From Apodospora peruviana (lineage: Eukaryota; Ascomycota; Sordariomycetes; Sordariales; Lasiosphaeriaceae), in NCBI GenBank assembly GCA_033439685.1, contig JAUEDM010000005.1, positions 3,596,001 to 3,660,000 of the forward strand: a stretch of DNA of 64,000 nt, read 5' to 3'. Each line of letters opens with the position of its first letter. Position 1 is the stretch's first letter. Shown here piece after piece: positions 33,906 to 45,250 of this stretch. A model generated the notes under the pieces. That model was not told the origin of the DNA. It ran no database searches and was given only the letters and a program-made list of their open reading frames with translations. The translations under genes were made by a program, and so were the position numbers.

Positions 33906-35322
33906 GTGTGTTTTCGGCGACGAAGAAAAAGAAGTTGTTTGAGTTTCTTTCCTGTCAAAACATTCCCTCGGGTCCGGAGTGGGCCGTTTTCTTTGAGGAG
34001 GGCGGAGCCCCTTTTTATTTGAAATGAGAACTTGAGAAGAAGCCTTCAATATCCGATCAGAGCTTGGGACCCGCCAAGGCACTCAATGAGGAATGGTCAG
34101 CGCCTATGGCTGCCATTATTGAATCGATCGGCGGCACGATGAGGTCTCGACAGGGCCAGAAGCTGAGACTAGAGCAAGTCACGTAGCGGCCCCCCTAACC
34201 GCGTTCGGGAATCGAAAATGGGGATCCCTTTTCAGCTCGGTGGATCAGACTGGGGTTTGTTGGGTCCGCCGGACCTTTGGGCCCATGGACCATACGGATT
34301 ACTGCCGTGCCACGCGTGCCAACTGCCGGCGATCGCGAAGGAAAAGAAAAAGAGTCTTTTGAGGCGAGATAAGTTTGACAAGGTCGAGTCTTGTCACTCG
34401 ACCCACGTTGTACCATGTATGATGTAGTTGCCCAGAACCTAGCGTAATTCTGCGTTTGTCTGTAGACTGTCACGTGTGATTTGCTTCTCTCCCTCCCTCT
34501 TTCATGTTGTTATCATCTGGTCTTGGCATCTTGAAAAACTGCGTCGGTGCGTGCTATAGACTCCTATTCGCCGGCATCAATTTAAGCTGGTACAATCAGA
34601 GCAGTTGAACATACATACAAACTCTGTGATCGATGACGTCGATATGAGTCTCTTCACTTTGATAGCATCTTTGCAGGCTAAGGCACTTTTCTTTTGAGGC
34701 GGGAAATAAAATGGACACCCCTCAAAGGTTGGGATAAGTTAGATGATGTCTGGATGTCTAAAAGAAACACAGTTCTAGAAGGCCAGAAGTACTATCTGTG
34801 GTTCAGTCATGAGAACGGGTTGTGGGATGTGTACCGGTAGAGTAGCCTTGGCAATGCCTTTGCCAGGCTTGCCAGGTTGAGCACACCTCGAGTCCTCGAC
34901 CTGGGCGGGATCCCGTACCAGCCAATGACGAGTGAACATAACCTTAAAAAACATCCTGTGGCTACCGGCATCTGCCTAGCTTTTGACCACGAGTTGAGGT
35001 CGAGGACGGGGCCTGGTGGCAGTGACTACGCTCTGCTTTTGGCTCCTTGTCGCAGTCCATGGCCCTCCTCCTTCAGCTCAAGTGACAAGTCGATGAAACA
35101 GCATAGCAAACTAATGTACTAGGTCCGATTTTGATTGAGCTCGCCACGCCATACCGTTTCAGTTCGAATCTTTTGATCGGAGGGGGCGACAGATCAGCAG
35201 CGTGTAGATACCCTCGAAACAGTCCTCCGTAGCTACATGTAGTTGAGAGAGTACGGCATGACTGAAGTTGAGCTCAGAGATTGTCGGCAATCATCCTAGC
35301 CTTCCATGGGTACCTAAATGAC
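33904..35322. other. Intergenic region
   Basis: Promoter side of the cysteine-rich gene, then 3' side of the APH remnant. Only short open frames without motifs. TACCTAAATGACCTAG near 35312 belongs to the recurrent TAGGTA-type elements. Confidence 0.45.
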
Positions 35323-36292
35323 CTAGAGATGCCGCCCAGTAGAAAGTCCATACTGAATCCCCTCCCACTGACTCTTAATATCTTCGCGCGCATCATCCAA
35401 CGCAGCAGTCACCATATCTACAAACTGGGAATTAGCTCCCGACTACTCCCTCAGCACGGCTTGCTCAAATCCCCGCCGGTATATCCCCGCACACCCCCAG
35501 TCAATAAGCCATAACTTCCCGACCGGGTCGACGACGAGATTGCGTGGCGCAATGTTCTGGTGGGTGAGCACAAGGTCTGAAGTGCTCAGCTCGAACCGTG
35601 GGAAACCAGCGCGGAGCTGGCGGACCTTGATGCAGACGTCGATCTTGTGGTTCAGCCAGGCCTCGAGGTCCTCGAGGGTCGGGAAGGGCCCGGCGCCGTA
35701 GTCTGTGAACCAGGGGCCTTGCCACTTTTCTTGGTTTTGTTCGGGAATACTAGTCATTGTCTTGTTGTGTGTTGCGTGTATCGGGCCTGGGGGAAAAGCG
35801 CCGCCGAGGGTTGTCGATTGCATCTTGTTTATCATGTCGGCAATCTGGTGGAGCGATGGACCTGCGCGTGGGCTGGTCGACCGAGTCCCAACATTCTTGG
35901 GCCGTTTTCCCGGGGACGTAGTCCATGACGATGAAGTTGGCCATTATGGTATCCCTTTTCCACCTGCTGGTTTGCCAGCTGTTAGGAATCTTGCCGCGGA
36001 AGGTGCGGTGAACTTTTGGGACTGACAAGGAGAACGTTTCCAGGGCGAACTTCATGTTTTGGGCTTCGCGCTCGGCGACGTCGGGGCCTCCCTTGATGGC
36101 GAGAGATTTGGAGACTCGCACGATCTTTAGTTGGCTTAACTGGTGGAGTCGAGGGGCAGTGGAGAAGATGGCGAGGAACTCCTTGTCTGATATGGAGGCC
36201 AGCGCCCGGTCGTTGAGCGGAAATTTGAACTCCGGGTCGTCATTGGTGGATTCGGGCTTTGTACGTGAAGGAAGGGTGTGAGCGACAGTCAT
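35323..36292 (-). pseudogene. Aminoglycoside-phosphotransferase-fold kinase remnant
   Basis: From the ATG at 36292 the frame encodes the N-lobe (VSKSLAIKGGPDVAEREAQN; FIVMDYVPGKTAQECWDSVD), characteristic of fungal APH/choline-kinase-like proteins. Near 35856-35860 the frame shifts by one base and continues as HQIADMINKMQS. It then reads LTHQNIAPRNLVVD...LWLIDWGCAGIYRRGFE, the catalytic loop and DFG-equivalent. A TAG (about 35443-35445) stops the frame; the same frame stays family-like beyond it (SQFVDMVTAALDD) to 35323. The catalytic-loop Asp is Asn here (HQN instead of HxD). Frameshift, premature stop and active-site change together indicate a dead gene. Confidence 0.75.
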
Positions 36293-36309
36293 GAATTGGT
36301 CTTGTAATC

Positions 36310-36312
<3 letters not shown>

Positions 36313-36344
<32 letters not shown>
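36313..36344. repeat. 32-bp poly(dT:dA) tract
   Basis: T-run on the plus strand about 20 bp upstream of the start codon of the minus-strand APH remnant, mirroring the A-run upstream of the gene at 33856. Confidence 0.95.
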
Positions 36345-36346
<2 letters not shown>

Positions 36347-36813
36347 GTACGTCTCGATGAGGTTGCCGGAAACCAGCGGGGACCTGGCGGGATGCATGGG
36401 CTGTTTTCGGTTCACTAACGGACGAGGCATCGGGAGCGGCATTAGGGCCAGAAGCCGATTGTGGTGGTGCGTCGGTGCCAGAAACTCGACTTTGTCAGGG
36501 TGGGGTTCGGCGCAGGATTCTTGTCCTTTGATTGTGAGTGGCCCATTTTCAATCAATCAACAACAGTGTGAGGCTTTTTGTCGGAGCACAAATATAAGAG
36601 GAACTTGTCTTGACCAACAAGTGCAGAGGGGCAGTGCTGAGGTTGGGCGGCCGGTCCCGACAGACTGCCCGGATAGCAGGGACCTGGGAGTTTCACGTGC
36701 AAGTTTGTTGGTTTGAGGCCAGCATTACGTCGTAAATTTCGGATTGTATGCAGCCAACTAGGTACCCAGTTGGGTGAATGTCAATCAAAGACCCAAATAG
36801 CAAATGTAGAATT

Positions 36814-37038
36814 CTATGATAAATTCATGGCTGCCGCCCCAGTAGTTAGACCAGTGCAACTATTTATCCTACTACTGCCTGAATGCTCTGGTGCCTTAGT
36901 TACCAATCCTTTTGCCGTGTCCGTGTCCGCGTTATAAATGCATTGGGTGTTGGGCGTCAAGATCGTTTCACCGACGCCGATATTGTGCTCGATGCACGAG
37001 CCCATGCAGCCGCCCATGGCATTATTTGAGGCGACCAT
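36814..37038 (-). CDS. Possible small protein, 74 aa, unknown
   Basis: Single frame from an ATG at 37038. The first 45 codons have the GC-rich third positions of genuine genes (MVASNNAMGGCMGSC, then IEHNIGVGETILTPN), while the last part looks AT-rich and may be intronic (a GTAACT donor follows codon 45). A TATATAA box lies about 150 bp upstream. There is no signal peptide and the family is not recognised. It could equally be the surviving first exon of a decayed gene. Confidence 0.35.
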   Translation of the reverse strand: MVASNNAMGGCMGSCIEHNIGVGETILTPNTQCIYNADTDTAKGLVTKAPEHSGSSRINSCTGLTTGAAAMNLS

Positions 37039-37184
37039 TGCGAGTTATGTATAGGCTAGGTGGCCAGTTGGATAAGGGTGGTGGTGTGCGGGTTGGCTCT
37101 AGGTTGATGAGAGGCTACCTGATATAATGGCTTATGACCGGTTGCTAGTTTTGTTGTAGAGATTCCAGGAGCTCTTTGCCTTTC

Positions 37185-37192
37185 TTATATAA
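37185..37192 (-). promoter_or_regulatory. TATA-like element upstream of the 74-aa frame
   Basis: TTATATAA, about 147 bp before the candidate ATG at 37038. Its presence is weak support for transcription of that frame. Confidence 0.3.
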
Positions 37193-38248
37193 TGGGTTTC
37201 AGCTCTTAGTTCCATAGACCGCCTTTGGTACATAGCATATCTAGATGTTCAAGTAGGGTGTCTTTCGGCTGAGTAAGGCTGATGTTCCTTCATTTGGTTA
37301 CGTCGTCTCACTTGTGGTCTAGACACAAGACTCGGACTAAACGTAAGGGCCTGGAGCCTTTGCACATAACGTTACACGTGTGACCGGAAGTACGGAAACC
37401 TTTCGATAAACACGCCATATCACGCACCGATGCGTACAAGATGTTATACCTTGTACTGTTAACTGCGGAGAGTGCTATAATTAAGCTTTTACAGGCCTTC
37501 ACAGCAGACTACACTTTGGCTGCTGTAGAGGCGAGTAGCTTGGTTACGAGCCACGCCCTGGATCGGTGAAAAAGTCGAGATCAGTAAGCCCGCGTTTGAA
37601 AGGGGGAACGAATTTTGTGGGGTTCGTGTTCCCGGGAGCTTGTGAGGTTATCGATGCGTATGCGGCCAGTAAGCAGGACTGGACTAATCGTAAGACTAAA
37701 TCTGTCAGAGGTTGTTTATGGGATGCTGGGCAACGAAAGGTTTTCTGTGAGGTGTGGCGAAACTCTGTGTTCACTCTGGTAACGTTACCAAAGTTACAAA
37801 ATGGACACTACAGGAATGACCTTACGTGCTTTATTGGGTTATAATGGTACTGGGTTTCGTTGGACTTCATGGCTCAGGAGGTCTCGGACCTGCATCGGCT
37901 GATCGTATCTTTTTAAGTCGGCCTGAACACCGTTCTTTTGAGCAAGATTTTCAGGGACCTTCTGACACATCCTGAACGCAAGAATAGCCGGTAAATTAGT
38001 AACTGGTCCTTCGGGTCCAACAGTCTGTCCAAATACGACTGCTCAAACAGCTGGGTAGTGGTAATATTATTGCTGAAAGTGGGTGTGTAATGGCACTGAC
38101 CAGGTCCTGATTGCAACACAAGAAATCGGGGCCAAGATCTTTTCAGCACTTATTACCACTGACAGTTCAAGTTCGAGTCTGTACGGTGCCACTGATGCAT
38201 CCCAACATGCTACAATACCATTCTACCATATCGGACGCCTCCCAGTAA
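37193..38248. other. Intergenic region, possibly decayed
   Basis: No supported gene. Sequence is AT-richer than the coding regions and flanked on both sides by gene remnants. I looked for transposon termini or reverse-transcriptase/transposase motifs and saw none. Confidence 0.45.
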
Positions 38249-39274
38249 CTACTGCCAGTTGCTGAGAATTGTATCGCCCTCCTTCAAGTCCACAAGCCTC
38301 GCTGTCTCCGTCCACACCAACTTCTGCTTCCTCGGATCTCTTGACTCGGCGCTCGACTCCAACGGGCACCTCCCCTTGAGATACAAACCCTTGAGCAGCT
38401 CCCCGGAACCCGAGCCAAAGGCGGCTTCCAGCACGTCGGATGCCGAACGCCGGGTCGTACGTACTTCCCCGTTGGGACGTAACCCTTAGCGAAAACCATG
38501 ATCTTCTTCGGCCGAGCTCCAGGTGCCCTTGTCAATGGCCTCGAAGTTCGCCTCGCCGTCGACGAGGGTCTTGTATTTTTCCTCCACGTACGCTCCGGAC
38601 GTGGCATTTATTTCGCTTGCCATCGGGACTAGTTACGGCGCTTGTTAGCCGCAATCGTTCTCAGATCGACCGAGGTCAAATTCGGTTTAAACCCTCAAGA
38701 AAATGCAGCTCACTCGTGTGCCTGGCTTCCAATGATGATGATCCGACCGGCTTCCTTGTCCATGCTCTCGAGCAAAAGAAGAGTGAGCAGAGAGTGGCTG
38801 AGATAGTTTGCCGCAAAACTGACATCCACCCCGTCATCGGTCCATGACTGCTTTCCGAAATCTTGGAGACCCGCATTCAGGATGAGGGCTCGGATCGGGG
38901 GGATTTGCCTCGCTGACATTTGAGCCTGATAAATCGTTAATGTTGAGTTGAACTTGCAACGGAGGAATTGGCATGCATCATAACTGAAAGACGTTTGTAG
39001 AAAAATGAACTACTTACATTAATTCTCTCTGTTACTTGACGGATATTGTCGCGTTTCGTCAAATCGAGAGATAAGATGTCATACTGGTGCGACGACGCTG
39101 CGCCACGGGCCGGAAGAACAGAAGTGAGAGTGGAAGCTGATGTCGCGTCCCAGACGGTGTACAGCCCGTAGTATGATGAGAGCTCGGGCGACGAAGCGAT
39201 TGCTCTACCATGGCACTCCCGAGCCCGCCATTTGCGCCGGTGATGAGAATGGTCCCCTTTGTAGTGGTAGCCAT
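38249..39274 (-). pseudogene. Short-chain dehydrogenase (SDR) remnant lacking the catalytic block
   Basis: The N-terminal nucleotide-binding motif is present (KGTILITGANGGLGSAMVEQ, from the ATG at 39274). A one-base loss near 39200 shifts the frame, after which IASSPELSSYYGLYTVWD continues. Introns at 39017-38926 and 38713 onward look normal. Exon 2 gives RALILNAGLQDFG (the NNAG-type motif), FAANYLSHSLLTLLLL and GRIIIIGSQAH. The last part has VEEKYKTLVDGEANFEAIDKGTW then a TAA, and the same frame resumes with SASDVLEAAFGSGSGELLKG to EGDTILSNWQ. The segment normally bearing Tyr-x3-Lys and about 100 following residues is missing. It cannot be a working SDR. Confidence 0.72.
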
Positions 39275-39572
39275 CGAAATTGCATCAGAAGACTGAAGAA
39301 TAGACGAGTTAGTGTGAGAGTCAGGTGGCGTAAAGATTTCGAAGCTCGAAAGTTCGAAAAAGGGAGAGGGGACCGGAAGGATTGTCCGAAAGGGGATAAT
39401 AAGTTGGCGAGGGCAGGCATGTCCTGTAAGATTTGATCTCACTGCAGGATAAATCAGGCGACATGTCCTTACTTTCCCCATCACGCTCGAAACCCTTTCT
39501 TGCAGGTGGATATATCTTTGGAGGCTCCGGACCAAGGGGCTTGCGGCCCTGCCTCCACATGATCTACAACCT

Positions 39573-40407
39573 CTACCCATCACGGTATCCCACTGCATCG
39601 GCCTGATCGAGGACGGACCACAGCTCGTTCGCCACTTGCAATGCCTCGGCTGGAGTCCCGCTTAGATCCACGAACAGCGTTGGGCCACGCGCGAGCCAGT
39701 TTCGCAGCGCCTTCGATACGGGACTCACTGGGCGAAGGATCGGTCCGCAAAGGACTTGATGCGGCAGGTAGACGGAGAGCGAGGAGTCGAGATCTGGCGC
39801 GCTAGAGATAAGGACTTTTCGCAGCCCTTGTGGCGGGCCGTAGCGATCCCACTGCTTGTTCAAGCTGTCGATGCGCCCGATGGATTCGTAGCCGATAGCA
39901 TGGCGCTGGTGCTCAGAGAGATTATTGAAACCGGGACTGTGGAGTTTGAACGTGCTGGTCGCAATAACAATCCAATTCTTGGGCTTCTTTTCATGGCACA
40001 TCATCACGGCCCGTGTAAAAGAATCTTCGACAACGACCAAGCGGGCCCCGACGTAGCGGCGGATTCTCTCTATCTGCTCATAGGATCAGTCGTAGTCCTT
40101 CTTCTCGTCATCCTGCCAACCCTTAGATATTCGCCAGAATATGACATCAGCGACCGTATTCTTCCCACCTAACCCCTTGTTGACGACGATTTATCTGTAC
40201 TGGGAGCCGAGCCCGAGGATTCTGGCCGAACCTTTCGGTAAATGTCCCTTCGATGGACTGCTCAAAGGAGACGATAGTGATCTGAACATCTTCTCTCATC
40301 GTCTGGGCGGCAATGGCGCCGGCGGTCGCGAGCACGGCGCTAGCTTGGCGAAAGTCGCCGCTGGCGAGGAAGAGGATTCTCTTGGCGTCTGGGTGTGGAT
40401 TCGCCAT
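39573..40407 (-). pseudogene. Probable UDP-glycosyltransferase remnant (N-terminal domain only)
   Basis: The frame from the ATG at 40407 opens with RILFLASGDFRQASAVLATA, like the first strand and helix of GT1 enzymes. It then breaks: a shift near 40190 leads to VADVIFWRISKGWQ, followed by an in-frame TGA, then RLVVVEDSFTRAV, and a longer open piece with VLCGPILRPVSPVSKALRNW and LARGPTLFVDLSG, the segment just before the sugar-nucleotide domain. The C-terminal half with the donor-binding motif is absent; the frame ends at 39573. Family assignment rests on overall order and short motifs, so it is tentative. Confidence 0.5.
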
Positions 40408-41336
40408 GGCTGTTTGTAATGTCTTGACTAGGTGTAATTATCACTACCTAGCTTGATGTAAATACCCAATTTGAAATACAGATGTGTTGAGTATTTACCT
40501 CGACATATAGGTAGCCTCTTTAGCTCCTCTTATGTAGAGAAATGGCCGGGGGGGGGGGGGGGGGGGGGGTTACTCCAACTATTTGCTCCTTCCCATTCCA
40601 CCTATTATCGCTTCTTATACATGGTATATAGTAAGATAACCGGGCCAGTTGTAATGTAGCATAACGCTTGCCTGCCTATCAAGGTAGGTCAAGTGGTATT
40701 TGGAGACGAGATGACTGGCTGTTGGACCTAAACTACATGACGTGCCCAGTTTCGGCTGGATGACTTTCATCTGACGGGAGCTTTCTTCCGAGTTATTTCG
40801 ACTAAAATGTGCGAAGCAATTAATAAACTCTCCAACCGTCCAACAAGGCAACCAACGAAACAAAGGAGACAACAGGCGACACCTGGTTGACCCAACGACT
40901 TATGTTGGGCGGTTAGAGAGCAATGATTGAGCTTTTACTAAAGGTGCAAAATATGACGCATGATACCTTCCCGGTGATCGGGATCGGTGGTCAGTTGTTG
41001 GTCTGTCCGTTGGTTAGCGTAGACAAGGAAATAACACTGGCCCTCGTTGGAGCGATTTTGGGCGTTCGAGTTGACCTTGGTAGCCAACCAATCTCAAGCC
41101 AGCCTCAGACCAACGAGGCGCAGCAGCCGTCATTGGTTGTCTGGTGCTGATGCCCTTCCCCGAGGCATGCATCGGAATCTGACTCAGGCGGCAAGCCGGG
41201 CTCCGACTCAATCATTTGACATCCGGTTGCAACAAAATCCATATTTCTTACCTGCTGTTTCCTCCTCCAGCACGATTTCAGAACAAAGCACAGAAATTCC
41301 AGCAAACTGGAGCCAGAACCAAACAACCAACCCGTC
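40408..41336. other. Intergenic region with a G homopolymer
   Basis: Contains an uninterrupted 22-bp G-run at 40548-40569. The right end is the promoter of the SGNH hydrolase. No gene is supported. Confidence 0.5.
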
Positions 41337-42125
41337 ATGGACCAACGCATTGCAGCGATCGAGGCTCTCCTCCGCCCCATCGCCAAGTACAAGCTCCGGT
41401 CCCACGAGACGTCCCAATTGAGTCACATCCCGCTACTCACACAAAGCTCGCATTCCGACAACAGCCAGCAAACTCAAAGAGGCCCCTCGGTCATCTTGTT
41501 CGGCGACTCGATGATCGAGCGGATGACGACCACCGGAGTCGAAACCCCAACAAGTCTTGTTGGGCCGTGGCCTCCAGAAGCGATGGTCGACGATGAAACA
41601 ACTTGGAGGCAGGAGGGTGTGCTAAACGCTGGTGTCGGTGGCGACAGAATCCAGAACATGGCCTACCGACTTGTCGGCGATCCGGCAACCTCGCTGCCGG
41701 GGTTGGCGGCCACATTACTCGCTACTGCCCAAACTGATATCAAATTGTGGGTTGTGCAAGCCGGGACGAATAACCTGACCCCGAAGAAGGGCCTGACGGA
41801 GAAAGATCGCGACGCACTCGAGTTGCTTCTCCAGTCTCTGCTTATTATCTCTGGTCCGGAAAGCAAGATCTTGTTGACGGGACTGTTTCCGCGCAAAGAC
41901 ATTCCTGTGGAGCTTATCGGTCAGGCAAATGACAAGCTGGTTGGCATCACACGGGAGATGAATGACGGCTTGGGCAAAGAGGGGGTTGTGTTTCTGCCTG
42001 CCACTGGGGCGGTAAAGACAGAGGACCATTTGGTGGATCATGTTCATCTGAACCTGGAGGGATACAGGCTGTGGATGCGGGAGCTGCTTCCCGCTGTGTC
42101 GAGGGTTTTGAGGAGTAGCACCTAA
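41337..42125 (+). CDS. SGNH/GDSL-type esterase
   Basis: Intronless, 262 aa. All four SGNH blocks are present: the nucleophile block VILFGDSMIERM with GDS at 56-58, the oxyanion Gly block LNAGVGGDRIQNM near 97-107, the Asn block VQAGTNNLTPK at 141-150 and the catalytic DHVHLN at 234-239. The pattern is closest to the platelet-activating-factor acetylhydrolase IB catalytic-subunit branch (GDRIQN followed by GTNN). No signal peptide, so probably cytosolic. It should hydrolyse short acyl or acetyl esters; the exact substrate is unknown. Confidence 0.9.
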   Translation: MDQRIAAIEALLRPIAKYKLRSHETSQLSHIPLLTQSSHSDNSQQTQRGPSVILFGDSMIERMTTTGVETPTSLVGPWPPEAMVDDETTWRQEGVLNAGVGGDRIQNMAYRLVGDPATSLPGLAATLLATAQTDIKLWVVQAGTNNLTPKKGLTEKDRDALELLLQSLLIISGPESKILLTGLFPRKDIPVELIGQANDKLVGITREMNDGLGKEGVVFLPATGAVKTEDHLVDHVHLNLEGYRLWMRELLPAVSRVLRSST

Positions 42126-42919
42126 ACTTTTTCTAATCATATAAAATGATAGGCATCGAGAAAACCCCAACTTACCCTTTATTAAGCATTTTTCACAATT
42201 AGTATCACTGATAGTACCAGGATAGATATCGGAGCTTGTCGTAGAACTCGGTGAGCTCGCCGCGTCGTGCTGTGGGGACTGGACCAGCGACATGGGTCGA
42301 TCATTCAAACCGGAAATAAACTCCCATCCGACTCTCAGCTGAAAACCCACATCCGGTTAGATAACCGACCCACGTGGCGCGGTTGTGGATCACTGCGAGC
42401 GGAGTCATGTTGAAAAGACCGCGGTCGAGATCAAACTTGGACAGGGTTCAGAGGGGAGCCAAGACACGTCCTGGGTGACCTGGAGAATTTCTCTCGAGAA
42501 GCCCGGCAGGTAGCTCACGACATGGTGAATGCGATTCAAGCAACACCTGACCCACGATCCAATTCTGCTGTTGTACGTTGACACTACGGATAGTATCATT
42601 CTTGACAGTTGAGGCTTTTCCACCGACCTAGGGGGCTTACGCTAGCCTGAATTGATCGATCGGCATCCAGACCATTGGGAATGGTGGAGATGGCTGAAAA
42701 CTAACTGGGATTTGCCTTTAAGGCTGTTCAATAGTTCCAATACCCCTGAAAGGGAAAGTATTTACATACCTTAGGGACCAAACCGAGCATGATCTAATTT
42801 CAACTTTTTTTTATCTCCTTTAATCCTTTCACACTTTGTCACTCGTTTATCATTTGTCTCTGTCTCTGAGACGTCCTGTCGTTAAAAAAACACCATCCTA
42901 GGTGATCACCACTGACACC
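42126..42919. other. Intergenic region
   Basis: Between two plus-strand genes. A minus-strand frame at 42623-42405 has no family signal. Nothing else recognised. Confidence 0.45.
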
Positions 42920-44148
42920 ATGGCGTCCTTCCCACTCAACCCTTACAACCCACAATGCTCGTTCAACCAGTGCCTGAACCAGGTGATCGGTAGGGTGGAC
43001 TTCAACGCCGCTGCGCAGTTCTCGGCTTGCGAGGCCCTCTTCGGGACGCCAGCAATTGTCACGTCGTGAGTTTACCAAGGCTCAGGCATCAACAACCGTA
43101 AGGTACCTATCTGGGTAGCTAACCGTTAATCAGGACCGAGATTCCTGACCTTGTTTTGTCAACCTCGACCGTGACCGTCCCATACACCGATATCATCATC
43201 TCGACCAGCACGTCTTACTCCACTGTCCATGAGACGTCCACCTCTTACGCCCAGGTGCCACAGACCGTGACCGAGTTCACCACAACACGTGTTTCAACCG
43301 AGACGATTCAGGCTACCGCGCCTGCTGTGACCTTCCTCAGGAAAAAGCGCGATGGCAAGTTGAAGAAGAAGCGCGGCGCCTGCAAGCCCTCCTCAGCCCC
43401 AGTGTCATCCGTCGCAGAACCTTCCATCACCTCCTCAGCCCCGGCAGCGCCGCTCTTCCCCATCGCCTCCAACTGTATCGACCTCGCAGAATACTCCTCC
43501 GCCTGCAGCTGCATCGGAGCCGTAAGCGACGCCACACGAATCGCCACCCAGTACGACGACGTGCCCTCTTCGTTGGTCGTCGAGACAGTCACGAGCACCG
43601 CCCCGGCTTCCATGTCCACCGTGGTAACCACCGTTATCATCACCGAAACCCAAACCCAAGCCGCCACAACCACAGCGACGACAACCCTCAGCACCGTCAA
43701 AGACAGCGTCGAGACGGCGACCAACACCCTGCCCGGCGTCATCGCCCCAACCGTCACGGCGGTCGTCCGTACCAGCCCTCTCAACCGCCTCATCATCGTA
43801 TCCGGCCAATACGTGCAGTATGATTACGGCAGCACCGGCAACGGCGAAAAGATCCGACTTGAGTCAGCATCAGGCCGCATGAGCCTCGTCGACAAGCCCA
43901 ACTACACGTTGTGGGTGCGTACGCCTACCGCCAAGTACGGTGTCATGTGGTTCCAGCCCGCTTCGGGAGCTACCGCCACCGATGTCCCCGTTACTTGCCT
44001 GCCGAACAACGCCGGGGTCCTGAACTGTGCGACGACTAATGGTGCTTTCGACACCATCTTTTCTTGTGGCGCTTACATGTATATCGGCCAAGCGACTTGG
44101 AGCCAGTCTGGGTGCACAAAGGTTGTGTTTACGCTCAAGACTGCTTGA
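42920..44148 (+). CDS. Ser/Thr-rich surface-type protein, unknown
   Basis: Exons 42920-43065 and 43134-44148 join in phase 2 and give 386 aa. The N-terminal part has cysteines (NPQCSFNQCLNQ, FSACEALFG). A Thr/Ser/Val-rich segment follows (TVTVPYTDIIISTSTSY), then a basic patch (RKKRDGKLKKKRG) that looks like a dibasic processing site, CIDLAEYSSACSCIG, another Thr-rich linker and a C-terminal domain of about 130 residues with VSGQYVQYDYGSTG, GVMWFQP and SCGAYMYIGQATW. Secretion is suggested by composition, but the ATG used has no classical signal peptide, so an upstream exon may be missing. Confidence 0.75.
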
Positions 44149-44288
44149 AACCTAGTCTAGGGGGGAGCTTTGAGATACCTATGCTAGAGTCGACTGTAGA
44201 AAAAGTACCTGGATTTATTCTGAGTGAACAAAAAGCATGGAATCGGCGGGCTGCAGCGTTGTCTTTTAAAAATTTCCGAGAGTAAAAT

Positions 44289-45218
44289 CTATTCCCCATG
44301 GCCTCCTCCTGGAAGCTCGGTCAACCCTAGAGAAGGGTTAAAATCTGCAGGTAAAAAATAGCCGCAAAATAGAAGGACTTACATTCGTCAAGGTGAGCCT
44401 TCTCCTGCACCGTAACAGGAACATTACACCTATTCTTGACCTTGGGTTCCTGCGCCGAAAGCAACGAGCAGTTGCGCAGGTAGCAGCCGCTGTCCATCGC
44501 TCGCTGAAGCGTATCGTCCTTCCATCCAAACACGTAGTCGCCGTGCTGGCCGTATCCGGTTCTTGACAAACACCGTTAGCACGATCAAGCGGCCCTTTCA
44601 ATTTGGAGAGTTGGGATAAGTAATGGTGATCAAACTCACGTATCTCCGGTTGAGAGAACCAGCGGCTGGCTACCGTCCTCGGGCCATTCCTCATTGATGA
44701 AAGCCGCCGTGTCCCAGTTCACCTCATACATGAGCTGCGGGATCTTGACCGGATGACTGTCGGGACACTTGGCGGTGACCATGGCGAACGAGACCGGCCC
44801 GCCGATGGGATGAGAGACGTGGTCCTGGTGGTTCGGGCTATCGAGGTTCTTTCCGTCCCAACATCTAATCACGTCATGATGGTAATTTCCTGGTCAGCGA
44901 AAAGTGGCTTGCCCCCCCTTTCGCCAAATTTCTTGTCAGATGAGGAGAGAGAAGACTCACTGTGGAAAGACGATATTCGACCGAATTCCGCCCGGGCACG
45001 GCTGCTTCGGAAACGAATCCGTGTCCCACTTGGGGTCCATGCACGGCGAGTACGGGCTCCCGGAAAAGTTGGGGCCCGAGTAGCACCGGTAGCACTGCTG
45101 CATGTTCTTGCCCAGGTTCTCTGACGTGCGGCGGGTCGCGTCGCCCGCGAGCATGCGAAAGCCCTGTATGTCACCAACATTAGACCCTTTCTTACACGTC
45201 CTCGGGGGGGGGGTTTTT

Positions 45219-45250
<32 letters not shown>

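Noticed and set aside
36345..38248. Possible transposon in the gap between remnants
   Set aside because: No terminal repeats, target duplication or transposase/reverse-transcriptase motifs seen.
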